Shown: piece after piece, positions 24,027 to 32,920 of the stretch
Layout of the letters: each line of letters begins with the position of its first letter
Numbering within the stretch: the stretch's first letter is position 1
From: Comamonadaceae bacterium UBA2334
GTDB taxonomy: Bacteria; Pseudomonadota; Gammaproteobacteria; Burkholderiales; Burkholderiaceae_C
Reading direction: 5' to 3'
Assembly (NCBI GenBank): GCA_002344885.1
Contig: DDUQ01000008.1
Coordinates: 1-41,638 of the forward strand
Length of the DNA stretch: 41,638 nt
The notes under the pieces: generated by a model
Told to the model about the DNA's origin: nothing
The model's database searches: none
Seen by the model: the letters and a program-made list of their open reading frames with translations, nothing else
Position numbers and translations under genes: made by a program

Positions 24027-26678
24027 TCAGCTCTTTTTCATCAAGACCTTCAGCGCCTGCTGCAATCGGCGTGCAGATTCTGCGTCCCACTCGGCACCGA
24101 GCACATTGGCGGCATCCTGATGCCAGGTCTGAGCAGGCGTCGGATCGTTTCGGCGGGTCAGCAATTTGAGTTGCAGGGCACGTCGTGCATCCAGCTTGTC
24201 TGCGGGTGATGGCACCTCGGCAGCCATTTCCATGCGCAGCAGTGACTCCTCTGCCACAGCCCCCCGTGCAACGCCACCCATGGCCTGCACCCAAGCCTGC
24301 CGGGTGGCTGCATTGACGCGCCCCCCCAAATCGGCCAGCGAAGGCACCAAAGCAGCATCGCGCGTGCGCCATCCTTCCAGCATTTGTGTCAACGACTGAC
24401 CGTGCGCCTGCGCAGCCAGCTTTTTGAGTGCCAACTGGGCATGTTCCATAGCATCCCGGCGCGCACGGAATGCAGCATCGCCCAAACGCGGCCCCCTGTC
24501 TGCCACATGAGCCCCATGCGCGTGGCGACCACCAGCTGCCTCGTCCCGACGCGGCCTGTCCTGTGTGCGGCCTGCAGCACGGTGGTCACCGGGTTTTCCT
24601 GCCCGCCCAGCAGGCACGGGCTCCGCTTTCTTCATGCCGGGTCGGTCGTCGCCCCGAACGGCCACCACCTTGCGCGCCACGCTGGCGGGTTTGGGCGTGT
24701 TCGCTCCGCTGGCATCCGTCGGGTCACTTGCACTTTCGGTTTGTTCTGACTGAACCGACTGTGGCTGTGCAGCGACTTCTGCCTGGGCCGCCGGCGCAGC
24801 CTGAGCCGCCGTGGCGGGTTGTGCCTGAGCACGCTCCGCGCGCTCCAACTGAGCCATGGCAGCGTGAATCGCTTGCGCGTCCTGGCTCTGGATGGCCGCC
24901 TCCAGTGCCTGGGCAGCCGCCAGCACACGCTGGTCGTGTTCACTCATCGCGGCGGCTGCCTGCGCACGGGCTGCATCCTTGCGGGCAAACGCATCGTCAA
25001 TGGGTTTGCGGAAGGCATCCCACAGCTTTTGCTCCTGCCTTCTGTCAAGCGGAACCGCCTGTGCAAGCACCTGCCATTCGTGTTGCAGCGCGCGCACAGC
25101 ATCCATGCGCAGCACATCTGCACCGCCCAAGGCTGTGGCTTGCTGAATGAGCACCTGGCGCTGCGCCAGGTTGGCGACCTGTGCGGCCTCCAGCGGCGCA
25201 CGGGCCTTGTCCATGGCCGCCTTCCACTGTGGTTGGATTTCAGCAAACTGCTTTTCGCTCAGATGACCTGCATTGCGCCAGGTCTCCGACAGGCGATGCA
25301 GCTCGCGGACGTGCATTTTCCAATCGGTGTTGGCCTGGTGAGCTTCCGCCCACGCCTGAACCTCTTGGATCAACGCCATGCGTTGCGCCTTGTGTGCAGC
25401 GGCCTCGGCTTTCAGCTTGTTCAGCCAGTCTTCCACCACCTTGTGGGCTTTGTTGCACGCTTCGTCAAACCGCTTCCACAGGGCATGATTGGGCGCGCCG
25501 CCGTGATCAGCCTGTTTCCAGTTGTCACGCAAGGCGCGCAGCGTTTCCTGCATCTTGCGCCCACCCAACCGTTGGTTTTCAGGCACGGTCATCAGCGCTT
25601 CAGCCTTGGCCACGAGCTCCTGACGGAGTTGATCGGCACGCCAGCGCTGCCACCCTTCCAGATCACCCGCCTGGGCCAACAACGCCTGGGCAGGCACTTC
25701 CACATCCGGGGTCAGCCAACGCCCATGCTCTTTCATCACATGCCGGAGCTCGTTCGCCAGCTTCGGGATGGCCTTGCCATGGCCTTGTGCCAGTTCAGCC
25801 GCCAACTGATTGGATGCGGTGGCCAACGCCTGCGCTGCCTGACTTTTGGCAGCCGCCACGTCCTCTGCCGACATGCCTGCAGGCATCCGTTCGGCCACCG
25901 CCTCCCCGCGCGCCTGCCTGATGGCATCTGCCCAAACCGGTACTGCAGGCAGCGGCGCATTCGCATCGGCCTGCGCAGCTACACCCTGCTTCAAAGCGGC
26001 ATCGAATGCGTCCCACACCAGCATGAGTTGGGTGCGCGACGTGTCCAGCATGCTGGCAAAGCGCACATCCATGCTGGCCCACTGCGGCTCGGCAGCCAGC
26101 ACCTGCGACTGTGCAGCCCATTGGGCCACATCATCAGCCAGCGCCTGGCTGACCTGGCGCGCATCCTCCAGTGGTTTGGTCGACAGCACTTCGATACGTT
26201 GCGCCAACAGTACGGCTGCCTCACGGGCAACCTGTATGCGGTGTTGCAAGTCATCCACCGCCTTGATGCGATCGGTCAACGCCAGCTTCAGGCCTGCCAG
26301 CGGTTCGCGCGACAGGGGCGCACCCGCTTTGGCCGCATCGCGTTGCCAAGCCATCGCGTCGGCGACGTTCCAACGCTCCTGGGCCAGCAGCGCCTCGGCC
26401 TTCTGCGCCCATTCAACAATCAGCCCGTCCTGGATACGGGCCCGCTTGATTTCATCGAGCTTCTCTTTCAAAGGCCGGGCAGCGCCCTTGTCGCGATGGG
26501 ACAGCTCACGGTACACATCTGCCATCAGCTCGGGGCTGGGCGATGAGGCCAGCCACTCCCGCAAGCGTGCCGTGCGTTCACCGGTTGTCGGGGCAGAAAA
26601 GGCACCACCGGTCAGTTGATCCATGGCGGCAGCATCCATCGTTTGAACGGAAGCGGAAGTAGAACGGTCAGATTTCAC
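24027..26678 (-). CDS. Large DUF349-repeat protein
   Basis: An 883-residue cytoplasmic, mostly helical protein with repeated DUF349 modules; examples are WRNAGHLSEKQFAEIQPQWK, WKQADHGGAPNHALWKRFDE and QKLWDAFRKPIDDAFARKD. DUF349 proteins have no settled biochemical role. A low-complexity Ala/Gln-rich linker and a basic Arg/Gly-rich stretch (around 24480-24830, RAGKPGDHRAAGRTQDRPRR) precede a final helical domain. The start is uncertain: GTG at 26678 (VKSDRSTSAS) is favoured because DALTGGAFSAP-type sequence follows as usual for the family; an ATG at 26780 would add 34 unlikely residues. No catalytic motif is visible. Confidence 0.8.
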   Translation of the reverse strand: MKSDRSTSASVQTMDAAAMDQLTGGAFSAPTTGERTARLREWLASSPSPELMADVYRELSHRDKGAARPLKEKLDEIKRARIQDGLIVEWAQKAEALLAQERWNVADAMAWQRDAAKAGAPLSREPLAGLKLALTDRIKAVDDLQHRIQVAREAAVLLAQRIEVLSTKPLEDARQVSQALADDVAQWAAQSQVLAAEPQWASMDVRFASMLDTSRTQLMLVWDAFDAALKQGVAAQADANAPLPAVPVWADAIRQARGEAVAERMPAGMSAEDVAAAKSQAAQALATASNQLAAELAQGHGKAIPKLANELRHVMKEHGRWLTPDVEVPAQALLAQAGDLEGWQRWRADQLRQELVAKAEALMTVPENQRLGGRKMQETLRALRDNWKQADHGGAPNHALWKRFDEACNKAHKVVEDWLNKLKAEAAAHKAQRMALIQEVQAWAEAHQANTDWKMHVRELHRLSETWRNAGHLSEKQFAEIQPQWKAAMDKARAPLEAAQVANLAQRQVLIQQATALGGADVLRMDAVRALQHEWQVLAQAVPLDRRQEQKLWDAFRKPIDDAFARKDAARAQAAAAMSEHDQRVLAAAQALEAAIQSQDAQAIHAAMAQLERAERAQAQPATAAQAAPAAQAEVAAQPQSVQSEQTESASDPTDASGANTPKPASVARKVVAVRGDDRPGMKKAEPVPAGRAGKPGDHRAAGRTQDRPRRDEAAGGRHAHGAHVADRGPRLGDAAFRARRDAMEHAQLALKKLAAQAHGQSLTQMLEGWRTRDAALVPSLADLGGRVNAATRQAWVQAMGGVARGAVAEESLLRMEMAAEVPSPADKLDARRALQLKLLTRRNDPTPAQTWHQDAANVLGAEWDAESARRLQQALKVLMKKS

Positions 26679-27048
26679 GGTGAACTCAACAACAAATAGA
26701 GGTATCAGCCCAATTGAGCATGACGACAGACGGCTGGACAGGCCTCCGTGCGCACATGCCGCACGGTTCGCACAGTGCAACCCTCTATTGTCGCCGCATA
26801 AACAGGCACAAGAAGCACTGATATCTGGAAGTTGAAAGCATGCATAGTAAAAAATTGGAATAAAAAGTCAGCTCTTTATTATTGACTGGTCATAAATTGC
26901 TTTTTAAACTCCGCCCCACTCGTCAAGGGTTTACCCTGAAACGCTTGACGTTCCACCTGCTGCACGCCTCATCCGGCGTTCTTCCGGCTGATCAGGTGTG
27001 TGCCCAACTCCATCGGGTTGGCCCGCACACCGCACGAAAGGACTACTC
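26679..27048. other. Divergent intergenic region, AT-rich
   Basis: About 370 bp between the DUF349 and lytic transglycosylase genes, both reading away from it. The middle (about 26830-26915) is AT-rich with TAAAAAATTGGAATAAAAAG and TTTATTATTGACTGGTCATA, likely holding promoters for both directions, for example TTGACTGG as a -35-like box on the plus strand. I see no clear operator, RNA gene or ORF here. Confidence 0.4.
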
Positions 27049-27918
27049 ATGATTGCAGACACTCAGTCAGCACACAGCGCTTGGCACACGGTCAAACACA
27101 CTGTGGCACGCTTTTTCAAAGCCCTGATGGATCTGACCCACAACAGCATTGCGCTGGTGGGGCTGACCATTGCGGCGGTTGCCTTGGTCATGTTCGTCAG
27201 GGATGACTTGCGCGACCTCACCGAACGTCAGGTACTGACCTGGCTGATCGAGCGCCAGGAAGCCAAAAACGATGGCATGCCCACATTGGTCGAGCCGCAA
27301 GCGGCCGAACGCGCAACGGCTGCCCACCCCGCCAACCTGCCAGCGCCACAAGCCAAAGTCGCATTCTGGTTGTCACGCAAGTACAGCGTGGCACCGGAGC
27401 CGCTGAGCGCTCTGGTGGCCGAAGCGTTTTTCCTCGGCGAAAAAATCAAGCTCGACCCCACACTCATCCTGGCTGTGATGGCCATCGAATCCCGGTTCAA
27501 CCCGTTTGCACACAGTTCAATGGGCGCGCAAGGGCTGATGCAGGTGCTGACGCGCGTCCATGTTGACAAATATGAAGACTTTGGCGGCCAGTTGGCAGCT
27601 TTTGATCCGGTCACCAATCTTCGCGTCGGCGTGCAGGTGTTGCTGGACTGCATCCGTCGGGCCGGTAATGTCGAAGGTGGCCTCAAGTTGTATGTGGGTG
27701 CCGTCAATACCGACGGCAGCGACTACGTCAACAAGGTCATGGCAGAACACCAACGGCTGCGCGATGTGGCAGCAGGCAAAAAAGTGCCCACTCAACCCCC
27801 CGCCACCGTCACCAACACGGCCAGCGACTTTCCACAACTGCCCGTCGCACCCCGTCAACCTGCCCGGCCTGATGCCGAGTCAGCCCGTGCCGAGGACACG
27901 GGACCATCCGCGTCCTGA
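27049..27918 (+). CDS. Membrane-anchored lytic transglycosylase
   Basis: A 289-residue SLT-type enzyme that cleaves peptidoglycan glycan strands. A membrane helix at about residues 26-48 (SIALVGLTIAAVALVMFV) anchors it, followed by a lysozyme-like domain (about 100-240). The catalytic glutamate is E147 in VMAIESRFNPFAHSS, followed by GAQGLMQVL and NLRVGVQVLLDCIRR. The C-terminus is Pro-rich and low in complexity. The ATG at 27049 has GAAAGGA upstream and fits the family's N-terminus. It is monocistronic, ahead of the riboswitch-controlled glyA. Confidence 0.88.
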   Translation: MIADTQSAHSAWHTVKHTVARFFKALMDLTHNSIALVGLTIAAVALVMFVRDDLRDLTERQVLTWLIERQEAKNDGMPTLVEPQAAERATAAHPANLPAPQAKVAFWLSRKYSVAPEPLSALVAEAFFLGEKIKLDPTLILAVMAIESRFNPFAHSSMGAQGLMQVLTRVHVDKYEDFGGQLAAFDPVTNLRVGVQVLLDCIRRAGNVEGGLKLYVGAVNTDGSDYVNKVMAEHQRLRDVAAGKKVPTQPPATVTNTASDFPQLPVAPRQPARPDAESARAEDTGPSAS

Positions 27919-28057
27919 ACCACACCACGTTTCAGCCATCCGGAATGGCCGCAACGCGAGTGGGATGGGTCGGCAAACCAGCGCCCCCTTCAGCTTGGCA
28001 CCGAACGGCAGCGAATGGGCACCATGTGGGCACCGCATCCATCCCTTACACTCTCGT

Positions 28058-28190
28058 CCGCGCGCGACTGGCGATATGCCCGTGACACCGATCTGACCGG
28101 TGCACAGGCTGACGTGGAACACCACTGGGGAGCGTGCCGTCATGGCCTGACGTGGGCCAACGACGTTCAGCCGTTCGCCTGGGCAGCCCT
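28058..28190 (+). promoter_or_regulatory. ZTP (pfl) riboswitch upstream of glyA
   Basis: The conserved parts of the ZMP/ZTP-sensing pfl RNA are present in order: GCGACTGGCGAT (28063-28074), ACGTGGAACACCACTGGGGA with GCG (28112-28134) and the 3' signature CCGTTCGCCTGGGCAG (28171-28186). The 5' and central parts form the first stem and internal loop, and the 3' part holds the pseudoknot hairpin. ZTP riboswitches switch on one-carbon and purine genes, including glyA, when 10-formyl-tetrahydrofolate runs short. It ends about 70 bp before the glyA start. The rest of the 338-bp gap (27919-28057) shows nothing I can name. Confidence 0.88.
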
Positions 28191-28256
28191 TGCGCTCGCG
28201 CGCTCCGCAGGCCACACACGCCCGAGCCCAAGGCCCATCTTCACTGAAAGACTGCC

Positions 28257-29501
<1,245 letters not shown>

Positions 29502-29510
29502 TAAGCAATA

Positions 29511-29565
29511 TCAGACAAGCGATGAAGACATTTTTTATCATTGGCTCCTGCTCATCGCTGTCTGA
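29511..29565. repeat. Imperfect inverted repeat between glyA and nrdR
   Basis: TCAGACAAGCGATGA (29511-29525) pairs with TCATCGCTGTCTGA (29552-29565) with one bulged base. The loop holds ATTTTTTATCATTGG. It may act as a partial terminator or as an RNA-stabilising structure between the two genes. Confidence 0.5.
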
Positions 29566-29595
29566 CGCATTTCATGACGTTCTGGGGGGGCCGCG

Positions 29596-30045
29596 ATGAA
29601 GTGCCCCTTCTGTGGCCACACCGAAACGCAAGTGGTGGAAACGCGGCTGTCGGAAGATGCCTCGTTCATACGCCGCCGCCGCAAATGCCCGCAATGCGAA
29701 AAACGCTTCACCACCTACGAGCGGCCGGAAGTCAGTTTCCCGGCCGTGGTGAAGAAAGATGGGCGCCGCATAGACTACGCCGCTGACAAGCTACGCGCGT
29801 CATTCGCACTGGCGCTGCGCAAGCGGCCGGTCAGCACCGAGCAAGTGGACACCGCCATCGAGCGCATCGAGGAAAAACTGCTGAACCTGGGGGCCCGCGA
29901 GGTGCCCTCGCACCAGCTGGGCGAGATGGTCATGCGGGAACTGAAGAAGCTCGACAAAGTGGCCTACGTGCGCTTTGCCAGCGTGTACCGCAGCTTTGAG
30001 GACATCAACGAGTTCAAGTTGCTGGTGGATGAGGTGAAGCGCTGA
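29596..30045 (+). CDS. nrdR: Transcriptional repressor NrdR
   Basis: A 149-residue ATP/dATP-sensing repressor of ribonucleotide reductase genes. The N-terminal zinc ribbon MKCPFCGHTETQV and CPQCEKRFTTYER gives two Cys pairs (residues 3, 6 and about 31, 34); the ATP-cone domain follows (about 49-139), with AYVRFASVYRSFEDINEF at the end. Length is normal. The ATG at 29596 is the only sensible start. It sits next to glyA, a common pairing in proteobacteria. Confidence 0.96.
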   Translation: MKCPFCGHTETQVVETRLSEDASFIRRRRKCPQCEKRFTTYERPEVSFPAVVKKDGRRIDYAADKLRASFALALRKRPVSTEQVDTAIERIEEKLLNLGAREVPSHQLGEMVMRELKKLDKVAYVRFASVYRSFEDINEFKLLVDEVKR

Positions 30046-30100
30046 CCGGACAACGCGCCTGCCGCTCGTCCGCCCATTCCGACCTTTCGGTGTTTCGCGT

Positions 30101-30115
30101 TGGCATAACCTTTGC
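30101..30115 (+). promoter_or_regulatory. Sigma-54-type (-24/-12) promoter of the minor pilin operon
   Basis: TGGCAT (30101-30106), five bases, TTGC (30112-30115) matches the RpoN consensus TGGCAC-N5-TTGC with the invariant GG and GC 12 bases apart. Transcription would begin near 30127, so the fimT start is more likely the ATG at 30137 than the one at 30125. RpoN control of pilin genes is well known in other bacteria; no activator binding site was identified. Confidence 0.6.
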
Positions 30116-30136
30116 CAAAGCTGTATGGTTCACCCT

Positions 30137-30730
30137 ATGCAACACCCCCCATCATTTGCATCATCTGGACGCGAAGCCGTGCGAGGTTTCACGCTCATAG
30201 AAGCGTTGGTGTCCCTGGCCATCGTCGCTGTGTTGGCGGCCGTGGCCGCGCCGGCTTTCAGAACCATGACCGAGCGGATGGCCGTGTCCAGCGTGGTCGA
30301 CGAAATGGTGGCCTCGGTCAACCTGACCCGAAACGCAGCCATCGGCAACAACGGCAACGTCGTCATCCGCAAACTCACAGAAGCCGAAACCGGCCTCACA
30401 GGGTTGTGCACGACCACCCAGAACTGGTCCTGTGGCTGGCGCGTCTTCTGGGACCAGAACACCAATGGTGTGCAAGACGGCGATGCCAACAACATTGCCA
30501 ACCCTGAGCGCACCCTCTACAACTTCAACATCACCAACAACGTCGTGGTGATGCGCAGCGTGAACGGCGCCAACATGACTGCCAACCGTTGGGGGCAGCT
30601 GGCGGGCATCAATGCAGTCGGGTACACACTGTCGCCACGTGGCACTGGCGTCGGCTCACCGGCCACTACCACAATCTGTGTCAATTCGGGCGGAAGAACG
30701 CGCGTACTGCAGGGAGCTGTCGCATGTTGA
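30137..30730 (+). CDS. fimT: Minor pilin FimT/FimU-like (GspH/FimT family)
   Basis: A 197-residue type IV pilus minor pilin. The class III signal peptide ends at G17, before FTLIEALVSLAIVAVLAA, with Glu at mature position 5. Conserved GspH-type features follow: NLTRNAAIGNNGNVVIRK, CGWRVFWDQNTNGVQDG and the C-terminal ICVNSGGRTRV. It primes pilus assembly with the other minor pilins and is processed by prepilin peptidase. The start is the ATG at 30137 because the predicted sigma-54 transcript begins near 30127; no good ribosome binding site is visible. It overlaps pilV by 7 bp. Confidence 0.85.
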   Translation: MQHPPSFASSGREAVRGFTLIEALVSLAIVAVLAAVAAPAFRTMTERMAVSSVVDEMVASVNLTRNAAIGNNGNVVIRKLTEAETGLTGLCTTTQNWSCGWRVFWDQNTNGVQDGDANNIANPERTLYNFNITNNVVVMRSVNGANMTANRWGQLAGINAVGYTLSPRGTGVGSPATTTICVNSGGRTRVLQGAVAC

Positions 30731-31329
30731 ATCACATCACACCCGATTCGATACGGGTAGGCCAGTCGCAACGCGGTGCCACGCTGATGGAGTCACTTGT
30801 GGCCATGATGGTGTTGGCCTTTGGCGTCATGGGTTTGTTGGGCTTGCAGCTGCGCACCATGACCAACAACCAACAAGCCAATTACATGGCCACAGCCGCG
30901 CGGATGGCTGATGGTTTGTTTGAGGCCATCAAGACCAACCCAAACGCCAGCCAGGCATTGAACCCGAATTTCAATGCCAATGACCCCCTGAATGCAGCCC
31001 AATGGGGTTGGCTTGCCAACTACGCCAACGCATGGGGAAACTTGCCCGCCGTCGCAACCGACTGCAGCACCAATTTTTGCAATGCAGCAGCGAAGGCGAC
31101 TTGGGACCTGAACCGCTGGAAGCAATCTGTCCGGCAGACCCTCCCCAACGGTGAGGGTTTTGTGCAGGTGTCACCTGACAACCCCAGACAAATGATCGTC
31201 ATCGTCGGCTGGCGCGCCAACGAGCAAACCGGCACCGACAGCCCTGCTGCGTTCGACATCCCGAATGTGAATGAACCGGCTGCCTGCGGCACGACCCACA
31301 CCTGTTATTTTGCGTACGGTCAGCCATGA
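30724..31329 (+). CDS. pilV: Minor pilin PilV
   Basis: A 201-residue type IV pilus minor pilin. The prepilin signal ends at G18 in QRGATLMESLVAMMVLAFG, with Glu at mature position 5. The remaining sequence is a typical PilV-type extracellular domain (FVQVSPDNPRQMIVIVGWRA, CGTTHTCYFAYGQP). PilV, PilW and PilX form a complex with PilY1 at the pilus tip. The ATG at 30724 overlaps the fimT stop by 7 bp, and pilW overlaps its stop by 4 bp, so translation is coupled. Confidence 0.86.
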   Translation: MLNHITPDSIRVGQSQRGATLMESLVAMMVLAFGVMGLLGLQLRTMTNNQQANYMATAARMADGLFEAIKTNPNASQALNPNFNANDPLNAAQWGWLANYANAWGNLPAVATDCSTNFCNAAAKATWDLNRWKQSVRQTLPNGEGFVQVSPDNPRQMIVIVGWRANEQTGTDSPAAFDIPNVNEPAACGTTHTCYFAYGQP

Positions 31330-32162
31330 ACACACGTTGCACAATCCACGCCCACAGGAAAGTATGCGACCAGAAAGGCCCGCAGAGGGGTGCCTCACTT
31401 ATCGAGCTGATGGTCGGCTTGACCATTGGCTTGATGGTGGTGCTGGCTGCCACGGGGTCACTGCTCGTCACCCGGGAAGGCTCCACCACGGTCTCTGACA
31501 GCTACCGACTGGCCACAGCAGGCAACAATGCCATGCGTCTGATTGCATCCAGCATCAGGCAAGCGGGTGCGGCAGAGCTCGTGCAAACCAATCAGGGTGA
31601 CCCAGTCAGTTTCGCTCCCATGACCCAACGCGGCGCGACAGCAACAGGCGACCAATTGGTCTTCGGGACAGAAGGGGGCGCGGGCACCGACACCCTGATC
31701 GTCAGTTACGAGCACCGCAACGCCAACGTCACCCGCGACTGTCTCGGCAACGACCCGGGCGCGGTGCCTGAGCGCATTGACAACAATTTCCGTGTGAACA
31801 ACGTTGAACTGCAATGCAGAGGCCAGCGTGGCTTGGCCGGCAACAACATCGCTGATTTTCAGGCACTGGTAGGGGACAACAACAACCCCAACACAGACAT
31901 CGCCGTTGAAGACTTCCAAGTCTGGTATTGGGTTCAGAACCCGGTCGATGCAACACAAACGCAGCGCGTGACCGCTGCCGCCATCGCTGCAAATGCCTGG
32001 AGCACAGTTCAAACAGTAGAAGTCTGCTTGCAACTGCGCGGCATTGGTGCCAACTACCCGGCAGTCGGCACCTACCGCAACTGCCGCGACGCCAACGTTG
32101 CCAACGATGGCCGCATGCACCAGGTGTTCCGGGGCATGTACAAACTTCGCAACCGGATGTGA
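31326..32162 (+). CDS. pilW: Minor pilin PilW
   Basis: A 278-residue type IV pilus assembly protein. The prepilin cleavage site is after G22 in QRGASLIELMVGLTIGLMVV, with Glu at mature position 5. Size and the downstream sequence (SIRQAGAAELVQTNQGD, CLQLRGIGANYPAVG) suit PilW. The ATG starts within the pilV stop (ATGA). It is expected to couple PilV to PilX and PilY1 in the tip complex. Confidence 0.85.
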   Translation: MNTRCTIHAHRKVCDQKGPQRGASLIELMVGLTIGLMVVLAATGSLLVTREGSTTVSDSYRLATAGNNAMRLIASSIRQAGAAELVQTNQGDPVSFAPMTQRGATATGDQLVFGTEGGAGTDTLIVSYEHRNANVTRDCLGNDPGAVPERIDNNFRVNNVELQCRGQRGLAGNNIADFQALVGDNNNPNTDIAVEDFQVWYWVQNPVDATQTQRVTAAAIAANAWSTVQTVEVCLQLRGIGANYPAVGTYRNCRDANVANDGRMHQVFRGMYKLRNRM

Positions 32163-32164
32163 CC

Positions 32165-32899
32165 ATGACACACCCTCCGTTCACTGCCCGACGGCGGACC
32201 ATTCACCGCCACGCTTCACCGTCAACCCGTCGCCAGCAAGGTATTGCACTTGTCACCGTCATGGTGATGATGCTGCTGTCCTTGCTGCTGGTCATGGGCG
32301 GATCGAGGGTAGGCCTGCTGAATGAACGTGTCTCGGGCAACAGCACCGACTACCAGCGCGCCTTTGAAGCAGCTGAAGCCGTGATGGGCGATGCGCGGTT
32401 GGACCTTGCGTGTGCCGGTGGCCGATGTGGTGCCAGGGCAGCCAACAACTGGTTGCCCTGCGACGATGCCAGTTTCGCCGACCTGCAAGCTGCCCTGGAG
32501 GCCAACACGCCACGCTGCAACAACGGCATCTGCGTAGACCTGACGGTTGCCAGAGACGGCGGCAACACCACTGGCAACCCGGCCAACAGTTTTTGGTCCA
32601 ACGGACAACTGGGTGCTTTCACAGCCGCAGGTCGGCCTGCCCGTTTTGGACAGTTCACCGACACAGTCATCAACGCAGGTCAGGCCGTCAACCCACAATT
32701 GCTGAACAACACGTGGTACTGGATAGAGGTGCTGCGCTACGACTCTTCGTTGGGTGCCCAGCAGAGCTTTCTGGCCGGACAGAATATTGCGCCCAACAAA
32801 AGCTGTCCCTTCATCTACCGCGTCACCGTGGTGTCGCAAGGGCGCCGGCCTGGCACGCAAGTCGTTCTTCAAGGTTTGCAGTATTTCAGGGAGCCTTGA
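32165..32899 (+). CDS. pilX: Pilus assembly protein PilX
   Basis: A 244-residue PilX-family protein. The prepilin site is after G26 in RQQGIALVTVMVMMLLSLL; as usual in PilX there is no Glu at mature position 5 (Val here). A domain common to PilX follows (LNERVSGNSTDYQRAFEAAE, about 50-70). The extracellular part carries several Cys residues. The ATG at 32165 is two bases after the pilW stop. It is the link between minor pilins and PilY1, whose gene begins 21 bp later. Confidence 0.85.
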   Translation: MTHPPFTARRRTIHRHASPSTRRQQGIALVTVMVMMLLSLLLVMGGSRVGLLNERVSGNSTDYQRAFEAAEAVMGDARLDLACAGGRCGARAANNWLPCDDASFADLQAALEANTPRCNNGICVDLTVARDGGNTTGNPANSFWSNGQLGAFTAAGRPARFGQFTDTVINAGQAVNPQLLNNTWYWIEVLRYDSSLGAQQSFLAGQNIAPNKSCPFIYRVTVVSQGRRPGTQVVLQGLQYFREP

Positions 32900-32920
32900 C
32901 CAGGCGTTGAGGAGAAACAC

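Noticed and set aside
24819..26546. 575-codon open frame on the plus strand
   Set aside because: It lies wholly opposite the DUF349 gene, has no recognisable domain, and long antisense frames are common in GC-rich coding DNA.
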